Program-made: the position numbers and the translations under genes
Shown here: one piece after another, positions 1-5,073 of the stretch
How the letters are laid out: each line of letters begins with the position of its first letter
Numbering within the stretch: the stretch's first letter is position 1
Notes under the pieces: generated by a model
The model's database searches: none
Told to the model about the DNA's origin: nothing
Seen by the model: the letters and a program-made list of their open reading frames with translations, nothing else
NCBI GenBank assembly: GCA_002407725.1
Contig: DHOD01000028.1
Location: forward strand, 1-5,236
Origin: Christensenella sp. UBA5399
GTDB taxonomy: Bacteria; Bacillota; Clostridia; Christensenellales; Christensenellaceae
Reading direction: 5' to 3'
Length of the DNA: 5,236 nucleotides

Positions 1-409
1 GCAGTACGGCGAACGGCGTCCCATACATGACGCTTGTCCACATGGAGTTGAGCAAAAGGGAGCAAATTGTCTGTATCCCAATTGTAGACAGCGTAATTTT
101 CAGATAACCGTTGACCTTTTTATAGAACAACACCCCCGCAAGTATGCCGTAGAGCGCCATAGTGACCGAATATCCGGGGAAATACGCACCCACCGCACGG
201 TTGGCGACGATATACGACAGAAAATCCGTCAAAAACCCCACGCCCGCGCCCCAGGCAGGGCCCAGTATGCTGCCCGCCACCATCACAATGGCCGGCGCCA
301 GCGAAATCCGGATCGATTCCGTGATCTGGATGCGCAAAAAGCTTCCCAGCACGACGCCTATGGCAATAAACATAGCGCCGTACACCAAATACCTCGTTTT
401 GTTCGACAA
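1..409 (-). CDS. folT: Folate-type ECF transporter S component (FolT-like), 5' part, 3' end off the window
   Basis: This is the substrate-binding membrane subunit of an energy-coupling factor importer. It would capture folate outside the cell and dock on a shared EcfT/EcfA/EcfA' module, which is not in this window. About 136 codons are visible. A short basic N-terminus (SNKTR) leads into a first membrane helix containing AMFIA (residues 12-16), the AxxxA motif by which S components contact EcfT. Then come ESIRISLAP, a GP-W-G turn (LGPAWGAGVGFLTD), YFPGYS, and NSMWTSVMYG, which follow the order seen in FolT proteins. The start is a TTG at 409, chosen because AAGGAAGGTG lies 7 bases upstream in the right frame and the N-terminus then has the normal length. 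The overlapping open frame that begins further upstream on the same strand is in another frame. The THF riboswitch in the leader independently supports folate as substrate. The family call is firm; the exact substrate is inferred. Confidence 0.87.
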   Translation of the reverse strand, partial: MSNKTRYLVYGAMFIAIGVVLGSFLRIQITESIRISLAPAIVMVAGSILGPAWGAGVGFLTDFLSYIVANRAVGAYFPGYSVTMALYGILAGVLFYKKVNGYLKITLSTIGIQTICSLLLNSMWTSVMYGTPFAVL

Positions 410-418
410 ATAAAAACA

Positions 419-477
419 CCTTCCTTTCTTTTTTTGAGAGCATGGAAAAATGCATAGCTCCGCAAAAGAAAACAAGG
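419..477 (-). promoter_or_regulatory. Hairpin that can sequester the folT ribosome binding site (riboswitch expression platform)
   Basis: In the minus-strand transcript, CCUUGUUUUCUUUU (477 to 464) can pair with AAAAGAAAGGAAGG (432 to 419): 12 Watson-Crick pairs, one G-U and one mismatch. Inside it, GAGC pairs with GCUC and AUG with CAU across a loop of CAUUUUUC. The 3' arm contains the GGAAGG ribosome binding site of folT, so the folded form would block translation. The lower stem is A-U rich, and U-rich UGUUUUUAUUUG follows it. Weak transcription termination is therefore an alternative, but masking of the binding site is the better reading. The pairing is seen directly; its regulatory role is inferred. 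Confidence 0.5.
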
Positions 478-493
478 GGCATTCTCTCCGCAA

Positions 494-610
494 GCAGCGG
501 ATGCAGCTCTGCACCGCGAACTGTGTTTCAGGCTGATGACCGGCCTGAGGGTTCTTCGTTGCAGGGCGACATCCCATCCCTGCACACTTGACGCGCAAAA
601 CCTACTCTGC
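494..610 (-). promoter_or_regulatory. Tetrahydrofolate (THF) riboswitch aptamer, folT class
   Basis: The minus-strand RNA matches the THF aptamer (THF-I) found upstream of folT in Firmicutes. It opens with GCAGAGUAGG, then GCGCGUCAAGUG, GGGAUGUCG (575-567), CAACGAAG, CGCGGUG and closes with GCAUCCGCUGC. The helices are consistent: outer GCAG (610-607) with CUGC (497-494); GGUUUUGC (602-595) with GCAGAGCU (512-505); and GCAGGG (583-578) with CCCUGC (566-561). The aptamer is longer than the roughly 90-base streptococcal example I remember. It has an extra arm where CAGGC and GCCUG (547-529) pair in place of a short loop. Reduced folates bind this class and normally lower expression of the downstream gene. 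The promoter would start the transcript about ten bases before the aptamer, and folT follows directly. Confidence 0.92.
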
Positions 611-626
611 ATATTCATCCACAACC

Positions 627-655
627 ATTCTATCACCTGCCCCGCCCGTTGGCAA
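627..655 (-). promoter_or_regulatory. Sigma-70-type promoter of the riboswitch-folT unit
   Basis: On the minus strand, TTGCCA (655-650) and TAGAAT (632-627) are separated by exactly 17 bases, each with five of six consensus bases. Transcription would start near 620, about ten bases before the first base of the aptamer, which is the expected geometry. It lies back to back with the promoter of the dehydrogenase gene. Confidence 0.68.
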
Positions 656-684
656 TATGGGAGGATGCACTTTTGACTGGAAAT

Positions 685-693
685 TGTTATAAT
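685..693 (+). promoter_or_regulatory. Extended -10 promoter of the alcohol dehydrogenase gene
   Basis: TGTTATAAT is a perfect -10 hexamer (TATAAT, 688-693) with the TGn extension (685-687) that lets a promoter work without a good -35. No -35 sits at the normal distance: TTGACT (673-678) is only 9 bases away. The start would fall near 700, inside the dyad at 699-714, leaving a leader of about 30 bases. Confidence 0.45.
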
Positions 694-698
694 GGTCT

Positions 699-714
699 TT
701 AGATCAAGGTCTAA
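699..714. promoter_or_regulatory. Inverted repeat at the predicted start of the alcohol dehydrogenase transcript
   Basis: TTAGATCAAGGTCTAA has perfect 5-base arms (TTAGA and TCTAA) around a 6-base centre. It begins 5 bases after the -10 hexamer. This position suits a repressor operator, but arms this short can arise by chance in AT-rich DNA. Confidence 0.25.
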
Positions 715-730
715 TCACAGGAGGATACGG

Positions 731-1879
731 ATGGATTTTTCATTTTTGATTCCGGGGCGCTTTATGGTGCAGCGCGGCGCAGCGGACAGCATCGGCGCCA
801 TTGTAAAGCTATACATGGGCAGGGTTTGTATATTCCGTTACGGGGAGAGCTTCTTCCAGTCGGGCACATACGACCGGCTGAAGCGGTCGCTGGACGGTGC
901 GGGCCTGCAGCACTTTGTGTTTGAACATGTCAAAGGCGAGCCCTCGCCACAGGTGATAAACGACGCGGCGCAGTTTATGCGCGAACACAATTGCGACGGC
1001 GCGCTTGCTGTGGGCGGCGGCAGCGTGATCGACGCGGCAAAGGCCGCCTGCGCGCTTGCGCCCAACGGCCATGATATCATGGATTATATAGAAGGCTTTA
1101 ACCCCCAGCCGTTTGCACACAAGCCGTTGCCGGTGGTCGCAATGCCGACAACAGCGGGAACGGGCAGCGAATGCACCAAGAATTCGGTGATCACACAAAA
1201 GGGATCGTTCAAAAACAGCGTGCGCGACGACAGTATGCTCCCCGCTGTTTCCATTGTGGACGCCGGGCTGATGCTGACCGTGCCACAGGGTGTGACGGCA
1301 ACGGCGGGCGCGGATTGCATATGCCAGCTTGTGGAGAGCTATGTCTCTAAATTTGCCAGTCCTGTGACCGATGCGCTGGCGCTGCACTTTACTACGCGGG
1401 CATTTGGCGCGCTGAAAAAGGCCTACGACCATGGCGGCGACGCGGACGCACGCGAGGAGATGGGGCTTTGCGCAAGTGCGGGCGGCATGGCGATGGCCAA
1501 CGCGGGCCTGGGCGCGGCGCATGGGCTCGCAGCGGGCTTTGGCGCGCTGACGCCGCTCGAGCACGGGTTGATCTGCGGGGTGACGCTGCCGCATGTCATG
1601 CGCTTCAATATCGCAAATGGCATACTGAAATACGCCGATATCGCACGCGCCGCAACCGGTACGCATTATGCAAACGACCGCGAAGCCGCGATGGACGCGG
1701 TGCACCTGGTGGAAGATGTCAATGATTATATCGGCATCCCCCGCAACTTCAAGGATGCCGGCATCAACCCGGACGACGCGCAAAAAATTGCCAGGGCCTC
1801 CATGGGCTCCAGTATGTCCAAAAACCCTGTGGAAGTCACGCTGGCAGACTGCGAAGCATTGGTCGCCGGACTTTTGTAA
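731..1879 (+). CDS. Iron-type (class III) alcohol dehydrogenase family protein
   Basis: This is a 382-residue NAD(P)-dependent oxidoreductase of the Fe-ADH superfamily, close to the usual 380-390. The N-terminal nucleotide-binding half carries GGGSVIDAAK (95-104) and MPTTAGTGSE (138-147). The C-terminal helical half holds the metal site. Compared with E. coli FucO (Asp196, His200, His263, His277, numbering from memory), it keeps Asp195, His264 and His278 but has Gln199 instead of the second ligand. It also has Ala268 where FucO has the active-site His267 (LAAGFGA instead of AHPLGA). I recall a subgroup of the family with this same Gln/Ala pattern, so it is probably a subtype and not a damaged gene. 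Metal use and substrate are open; the likely reaction is interconversion of an aldehyde or ketone with an alcohol. The start at 731 is chosen for AGGAGG at 719-724, six bases upstream; the frame stays open to an ATG at 692, which lacks such a site and overlaps the -10. It appears to be transcribed alone or with the next gene. Confidence 0.95.
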   Translation: MDFSFLIPGRFMVQRGAADSIGAIVKLYMGRVCIFRYGESFFQSGTYDRLKRSLDGAGLQHFVFEHVKGEPSPQVINDAAQFMREHNCDGALAVGGGSVIDAAKAACALAPNGHDIMDYIEGFNPQPFAHKPLPVVAMPTTAGTGSECTKNSVITQKGSFKNSVRDDSMLPAVSIVDAGLMLTVPQGVTATAGADCICQLVESYVSKFASPVTDALALHFTTRAFGALKKAYDHGGDADAREEMGLCASAGGMAMANAGLGAAHGLAAGFGALTPLEHGLICGVTLPHVMRFNIANGILKYADIARAATGTHYANDREAAMDAVHLVEDVNDYIGIPRNFKDAGINPDDAQKIARASMGSSMSKNPVEVTLADCEALVAGLL

Positions 1880-1888
1880 ACAGGCACA

Positions 1889-1917
1889 TTGCAAAAAACG
1901 TGCGTGGCGGTTATACT
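1889..1917 (+). promoter_or_regulatory. Possible promoter placing the transcript start at the glycosyltransferase start codon
   Basis: TTGCAA (1889-1894) and TATACT (1912-1917) are 17 bases apart, with four and five of six consensus bases. The transcript would start at about 1924, which is the A of the glycosyltransferase ATG. No ribosome binding site is visible between 1880 and 1923, which fits a leaderless message. Read-through from the dehydrogenase gene remains possible. Confidence 0.42.
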
Positions 1918-1923
1918 GCAAAT

Positions 1924-2634
1924 ATGGAAAAGGCGCCAAAAGTTTTGGTTTTTATTCCTGCCTACAACGAGCAGGACAGCATAGAAGCAGTCGTAACGGG
2001 GCTTGTGGAAAAATGCCCCGCTTACGATTATGTCGTCATCAACGACGGTTCCACCGACCGCACGCAGGAAATCTGCGAGCAGGCCGGCTTCCCCATTATA
2101 TCGTTGCCGATCAACCTGGGGCTCGACGGCGTGTTCCAGACGGGGATGGCATACGCATATGGCAAAGGATATGACATCGCGGTGCCGTTTGACGGCGACG
2201 GCCAACACAATGCCGAATACCTGCCCGTCATGGTCGAGACGCTTGGGCAGGGATACGATGTTGTCGTCGGCTCGCGTTTTTTGAACAAAAAAAAGAGCGG
2301 CGGGGCCCGCGCCGCGGGCAGCGCGTTGATCAGTTTCTTCTTCCGGCTGACGACAGGGCAGGCTTTTACCGACCCGACGTCCGGCATGCGCATGGTGACG
2401 CGGCCCATTATGCGGCAGATCGTGGCCGACCCCAATTGCGGGGCGGAGCCGGACACATGGGCGTATTTTGTCAAAAACGGCGCGCGGCTGAAGGAAGTGC
2501 AGGTGGAGATGAACGAGCGCAGCGGTGGTAAAAGCTATTTTACATTTGGCCGGTCCGTGTTTTTTATGCTCAGGATGTGCATTTCCATCGTATTTATACA
2601 ATTTTTCAGGAAGGATGGTAGCACCGCAAAATGA
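1924..2634 (+). CDS. Family 2 glycosyltransferase (dolichyl/polyprenyl-phosphate sugar synthase-like)
   Basis: This 236-residue GT-A fold enzyme would transfer a sugar from a nucleotide-sugar donor, probably to a polyprenyl phosphate at the inner face of the membrane. Visible motifs are PAYNEQDSI (12-20), VINDGSTDRT (38-47), the metal-binding DGD within FDGDGQH (89-95), VGSRF (115-119), DPTSGMR (150-156) and NERSGGKSYF (198-206), the usual order for this family. There is no multi-helix membrane domain, only one hydrophobic stretch near the C-terminus (about 212-228), so it probably associates peripherally with the membrane. The ATG at 1924 places the PAYNE motif at the usual distance from the N-terminus. 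A GTG at 1900 would add eight residues but has no better ribosome binding site. Its stop overlaps the start of the DUF2304 gene, a common partner of such enzymes. The donor and acceptor cannot be read from the sequence. Confidence 0.93.
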   Translation: MEKAPKVLVFIPAYNEQDSIEAVVTGLVEKCPAYDYVVINDGSTDRTQEICEQAGFPIISLPINLGLDGVFQTGMAYAYGKGYDIAVPFDGDGQHNAEYLPVMVETLGQGYDVVVGSRFLNKKKSGGARAAGSALISFFFRLTTGQAFTDPTSGMRMVTRPIMRQIVADPNCGAEPDTWAYFVKNGARLKEVQVEMNERSGGKSYFTFGRSVFFMLRMCISIVFIQFFRKDGSTAK

Positions 2635-2975
2635 ACATGGAACTGAGAATTGTATTAATTATTATTTCCGCTTTGGTGCTGATTTATGTGCTCAGGAAAA
2701 TCCGTTCGGCCAAGCTGAACATTATAGATTCCATATTTTGGATCGTTGTGGCCATACTGCTGATCCTGCTTGCCGTATTTCCGGGGATATCGTCGTTTTT
2801 CGCGGCGCTGCTCGGCATACAAACGCCGCTCAACTTTATACTGATACTGATGATCGCCATATTGCTGCTCAAGGTGTTCCTGATGTCCATCCAGATATCG
2901 CACCAAAACGAGCGGATCAAAAAACTCGCCCAGCGCATCGCGATAGACGAGTTTGAAAACAAATCTGATAAATAA
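2631..2975 (+). CDS. DUF2304 family small membrane protein
   Basis: This 114-residue protein has three predicted membrane helices (about 5-21, 31-51 and 67-85), a basic loop RKIRSAK (22-28) after the first, and a polar C-terminal helix (about 90-108, NERIKKLAQRIAIDEFE) facing the cytosol. The size, the W-x-P spacing (W37, P51) and the closing ERIKKLA segment fit DUF2304, whose members usually sit next to a GT2 gene. Its start overlaps the glycosyltransferase stop by four bases (ATGA), which implies translational coupling. An ATG two codons later (2637) is an alternative start. The family has no established function that I know of. A role as membrane anchor, partner or lipid-sugar handling subunit for the neighbouring transferase is inferred from context only. 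Confidence 0.9.
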   Translation: MNMELRIVLIIISALVLIYVLRKIRSAKLNIIDSIFWIVVAILLILLAVFPGISSFFAALLGIQTPLNFILILMIAILLLKVFLMSIQISHQNERIKKLAQRIAIDEFENKSDK

Positions 2976-3163
2976 AGTATTTTTCCTTATGAAAAACGCA
3001 TTGCTTTATCTGGGGCGCAAAAAAACTGCCGTCGGCATGGGCAATCAGCGCTTGGCGGGGTGTGTCAGCTGCTCACAGGCTTTGCGGCAACAAGCGGCAA
3101 CGGTATATTCTTCCCGCTGCTGTATTTGTCCGCACATATATTTGGCATATCCGCACAAACCCC
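2976..3163 (+). pseudogene. Possible frameshifted remnant of a membrane-protein gene
   Basis: No intact gene is seen between 2976 and 3339. From the ATG at 2989 one frame reads MKNALLYLGRKKTAVGMG and then turns into a Cys/Arg/Gln-rich run. Another frame reads LGGVCQLLTGFAATSGN and IFFPLLYLSAHIFGISA from about 3050 to 3160, which looks like genuine membrane helix. Joining them needs a frameshift near 3040-3060, and no single frame looks natural throughout. No ribosome binding site precedes 2989. It could equally be non-coding DNA with chance hydrophobic codons. No clear terminator follows the DUF2304 gene. Confidence 0.22.
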
Positions 3164-3193
3164 TTTAAACATGACATCTAAATGTGATATAAT
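3164..3193 (+). promoter_or_regulatory. Extended -10 promoter of the NifU-like/GGGtGRT operon
   Basis: TGATATAAT (3185-3193) is a perfect TATAAT with the TGn extension. TTTAAA (3164-3169) is a weak -35 at 18 bases. The -10 sits inside a 13-base palindrome TGATATAATATCA (3185-3197), so a repressor could compete with RNA polymerase there. Transcription would start near 3200, giving a leader of about 140 bases. Confidence 0.52.
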
Positions 3194-3203
3194 ATCATTT
3201 GTG

Positions 3204-3220
3204 CAAAATTTAACATTTTG
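3204..3220. promoter_or_regulatory. Inverted repeat just after the operon transcript start, candidate operator
   Basis: CAAAATTTAACATTTTG has perfect 6-base arms around a 5-base centre and lies roughly 4-20 bases into the predicted transcript. Its position and symmetry suit binding by a dimeric repressor. As RNA the all A-U/G-C stem would be weak. I do not recognise it as the site of a known regulator. Confidence 0.3.
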
Positions 3221-3230
3221 TTGATAGCAG

Positions 3231-3310
3231 CGTCAGTAAAAAGGTTGATCAAAACGTTTATTGACGGAGCATGCGGCATACATTCATCCACATGAAATGA
3301 AACTGCCGCA
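3231..3310 (+). promoter_or_regulatory. Structured leader with two hairpins upstream of the NifU-like gene
   Basis: Two strong inverted repeats stand side by side in the leader. The first pairs CGUCAGUAAA (3231-3240) with UUUAUUGACG (3257-3266), ten pairs with one G-U and a 16-base loop that contains UUGAUCAA. The second pairs UGCGGCA (3272-3278) with UGCCGCA (3304-3310), seven perfect pairs. It continues inside with CAUUCAU (3281-3287) against AUGAAAUG (3292-3299, one bulged A) closed by a CCAC loop. A/U-rich AAGUAUAUAUUUUUAG then leads into the ribosome binding site at 3326-3333. The layout suggests an RNA element that controls the operon, but it matches no riboswitch class I can name. A weak attenuator is an alternative. 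Confidence 0.42.
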
Positions 3311-3339
3311 AAGTATATATTTTTAGAAGGAGGCACTCC

Positions 3340-4032
3340 ATGCAATACTCGAAAGAAGTAGAAGAAATGGTATGCGTAAAAAAAGGCCCACATCATGGCC
3401 CTGCGCCCATACCGGAAGAGGGCAAATGGGTTAAATCCAAAGAAATCAAGGACATCTGCGGCCTGACACACGGCGTCGGCTGGTGCGCACCCCAGCAGGG
3501 CGCGTGCAAGCTTACGCTTAACGTAAAGGACGGCATCATTGAGGAAGCCCTGATCGAGACAATCGGTTGCTCGGGCATGACCCACTCCGCCGCCATGGCC
3601 AGCGAGGCCATTGTAGGCAAAACGCTGCTTGAGGCGCTCAACACAGACCTTGTGTGCGATGCGATCAACACGGCGATGCGCGAGCTGTTTTTGCAGATCG
3701 TGTACGGGCGGACGCAGACGGCGTTCTCCGAGGGCGGGCTGCCCATTGGCGCGGGACTCGAGGACCTGGGCAAAGGCCTTTGCTCGCAGGTGGGCACCAT
3801 CTTCTCCACCAACGCAAAGGGCACACGTTACCTCAACCTGGCCGAGGGATACATAATGGAGCTTGGCCTTGACGCGGACGACGAGATTATCGGCTACAAA
3901 TTTGTGCGTTTTGGCAAGATGATGGAAGCCATCAGGGCAGGGGTCGACGCCAACAAGGCGTATACAGACAACATCGGCACATACGGCCGGTTCGACGACG
4001 CGGTCAAGTATATCGACCCGCGCAATGAATAG
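3340..4032 (+). CDS. NifU/IscU-like iron-sulfur cluster scaffold protein, partner of GGGtGRT protein
   Basis: This 230-residue cytosolic protein has a NifU N-terminal/IscU-type domain at about residues 38-105. The stretch KLTLNVKDGIIEEA followed by IETIGCSG (73-79) aligns with the IscU segment around its second cluster cysteine, and GKTLLEAL (93-100) follows as in IscU. Cysteines are at 12, 40, 49, 56, 77, 106 and 148. Cys77 matches IscU Cys63, but the IscU CGD motif is absent. In its place is C49-APQQGA-C56, so the cluster site is probably built differently. The C-terminal half (VYGRTQTAFSEGGLPIGAGLED, split at 121-142, and TYGRFDDAVKYIDP, 214-227) is longer than in IscU and typical of this specific subfamily. 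The start is set by GAAGGAGG at 3326-3333, six bases upstream. The gene is the first of a tight two-gene operon. Cluster or metal binding follows from the family; the client is unknown. Confidence 0.94.
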   Translation: MQYSKEVEEMVCVKKGPHHGPAPIPEEGKWVKSKEIKDICGLTHGVGWCAPQQGACKLTLNVKDGIIEEALIETIGCSGMTHSAAMASEAIVGKTLLEALNTDLVCDAINTAMRELFLQIVYGRTQTAFSEGGLPIGAGLEDLGKGLCSQVGTIFSTNAKGTRYLNLAEGYIMELGLDADDEIIGYKFVRFGKMMEAIRAGVDANKAYTDNIGTYGRFDDAVKYIDPRNE

Positions 4033-4044
4033 GAGGTGTGCATA

Positions 4045-5043
4045 ATGGTTACATTTGAAAGTTATGAAAGAAGAATCCCACAGATAGAAAAGTGCATGAA
4101 AGAGTACGGCTTTAAATCGCTGGAAGACGTGAAGCAGTACACGGTCGACAAGGGCCTTGACGTGGAAAGCATTGTCCTTGGCATACAGCCCATTGCGTTT
4201 GATAATGCCGTTTGGGCGTATACACTGGGCGCGGCCATCGCACTGAAAAAAGATTGCAAAAAAGCCAGCGAAGCGGCGGAAGCCATTGGCATAGGCCTGC
4301 AGGCATTCTGCATTCCCGGTAGCGTGGCGGAGCAGCGCCTGGTGGGCCTGGGACACGGAAACCTGGCGGCTATGCTGCTGGAAGAGCATACAAAGTGTTT
4401 CTGCTTCCTCGCGGGGCATGAATCGTTTGCAGCGGCGGAAGGCGCGATCGGCATTGCCAAAACAGCCAACAAAGTTCGCAAGGACCCGTTGCAGGTCATA
4501 CTGAACGGCCTTGGCAAGGACGCGGCGCAGATCATTTCGCGCGTCAACGGCTTTACGTATGTGGAAACAGAGTATAATTACGGAACGGGCGACCTCAATA
4601 TTGTGTTTGAAAAAGCATATTCGGACGGCGACAGGGCTAAGGTACGCTGCTACGGCGTGGACGACGTATCGGAAGGCGTTGCCGTCATGCAGCGCGAGCA
4701 GGTGGACGTATCCATCACAGGCAACTCCACCAACCCCACACGCTTCCAGCACCCCGTTGCGGGCACATACAAAAAATGGGCGATCGAAAACGGCAAAAAG
4801 TACTTTTCTGTCGCTTCGGGCGGCGGCACGGGCCGCACGCTGCACCCCGACAACATGGCTGCGGGCCCTGCGTCCTACGGCATGACCGACACAATGGGCC
4901 GTATGCACGGCGACGCGCAGTTTGCGGGTTCGTCCTCTGTGCCGGCGCACGTAGAGATGATGGGCCTGATCGGCATGGGCAACAACCCGATGGTGGGCGC
5001 ATCCGTTGCGGTTGCGGTTGCGGTAGAGCAGGCGCAGTGCTAA
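4045..5043 (+). CDS. GGGtGRT-family protein of unknown function
   Basis: This 332-residue soluble protein carries the motif that names its Pfam family, GGGTGRT (259-265), inside SVASGGGTGRTLHPDN, followed by conserved-looking GPASYGMTDTMGR and HGDAQFAGSS segments. There is no signal peptide or membrane span. Cysteines occur at 17, 71, 89, 118, 120, 202 and 332; CFC at 118-120 next to His115 could bind metal, which is inference. The C-terminus ends in a VAVAVAV run encoded by three tandem GTTGCG units (5005-5022). Glycine-rich stretches suggest nucleotide or phosphate binding but no known fold is recognised. The ATG at 4045 is chosen because AGGAGG (4031-4036) overlaps the upstream stop codon and lies eight bases before it. 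A GTG at 4036 would collide with that site. The 12-base gap implies co-translation with the NifU-like gene. In my knowledge of these families the two genes are regular neighbours, so they probably work together. Confidence 0.94.
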   Translation: MVTFESYERRIPQIEKCMKEYGFKSLEDVKQYTVDKGLDVESIVLGIQPIAFDNAVWAYTLGAAIALKKDCKKASEAAEAIGIGLQAFCIPGSVAEQRLVGLGHGNLAAMLLEEHTKCFCFLAGHESFAAAEGAIGIAKTANKVRKDPLQVILNGLGKDAAQIISRVNGFTYVETEYNYGTGDLNIVFEKAYSDGDRAKVRCYGVDDVSEGVAVMQREQVDVSITGNSTNPTRFQHPVAGTYKKWAIENGKKYFSVASGGGTGRTLHPDNMAAGPASYGMTDTMGRMHGDAQFAGSSSVPAHVEMMGLIGMGNNPMVGASVAVAVAVEQAQC

Positions 5044-5073
5044 AGCCGCACAATCACATAATGCCAGTCTGAC

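Noticed and set aside
120..482. A 120-codon minus-strand frame overlapping folT
   Set aside because: It runs in a different frame from the hydrophobic FolT-like protein, lies partly in the riboswitch leader, and has no membrane helices or family motif.
673..693. TTGACT at 673-678 as the -35 of the dehydrogenase promoter
   Set aside because: Only 9 bases separate it from TATAAT; about 17 are needed. The TGn extension explains the promoter better.
692..730. Upstream ATG at 692 as start of the dehydrogenase
   Set aside because: It overlaps the -10 element and has no ribosome binding site, whereas 731 has AGGAGG at ideal spacing and gives the usual family N-terminus.
809..1939. A 376-codon open frame on the minus strand opposite the dehydrogenase gene
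   Set aside because: Shadow of a well-supported plus-strand gene, with unnatural His/Arg/Cys-rich composition and no ribosome binding site.
4036..4044. GTG at 4036 as start of the GGGtGRT protein
   Set aside because: It overlaps the AGGAGG at 4031-4036, which is correctly spaced for the ATG at 4045.
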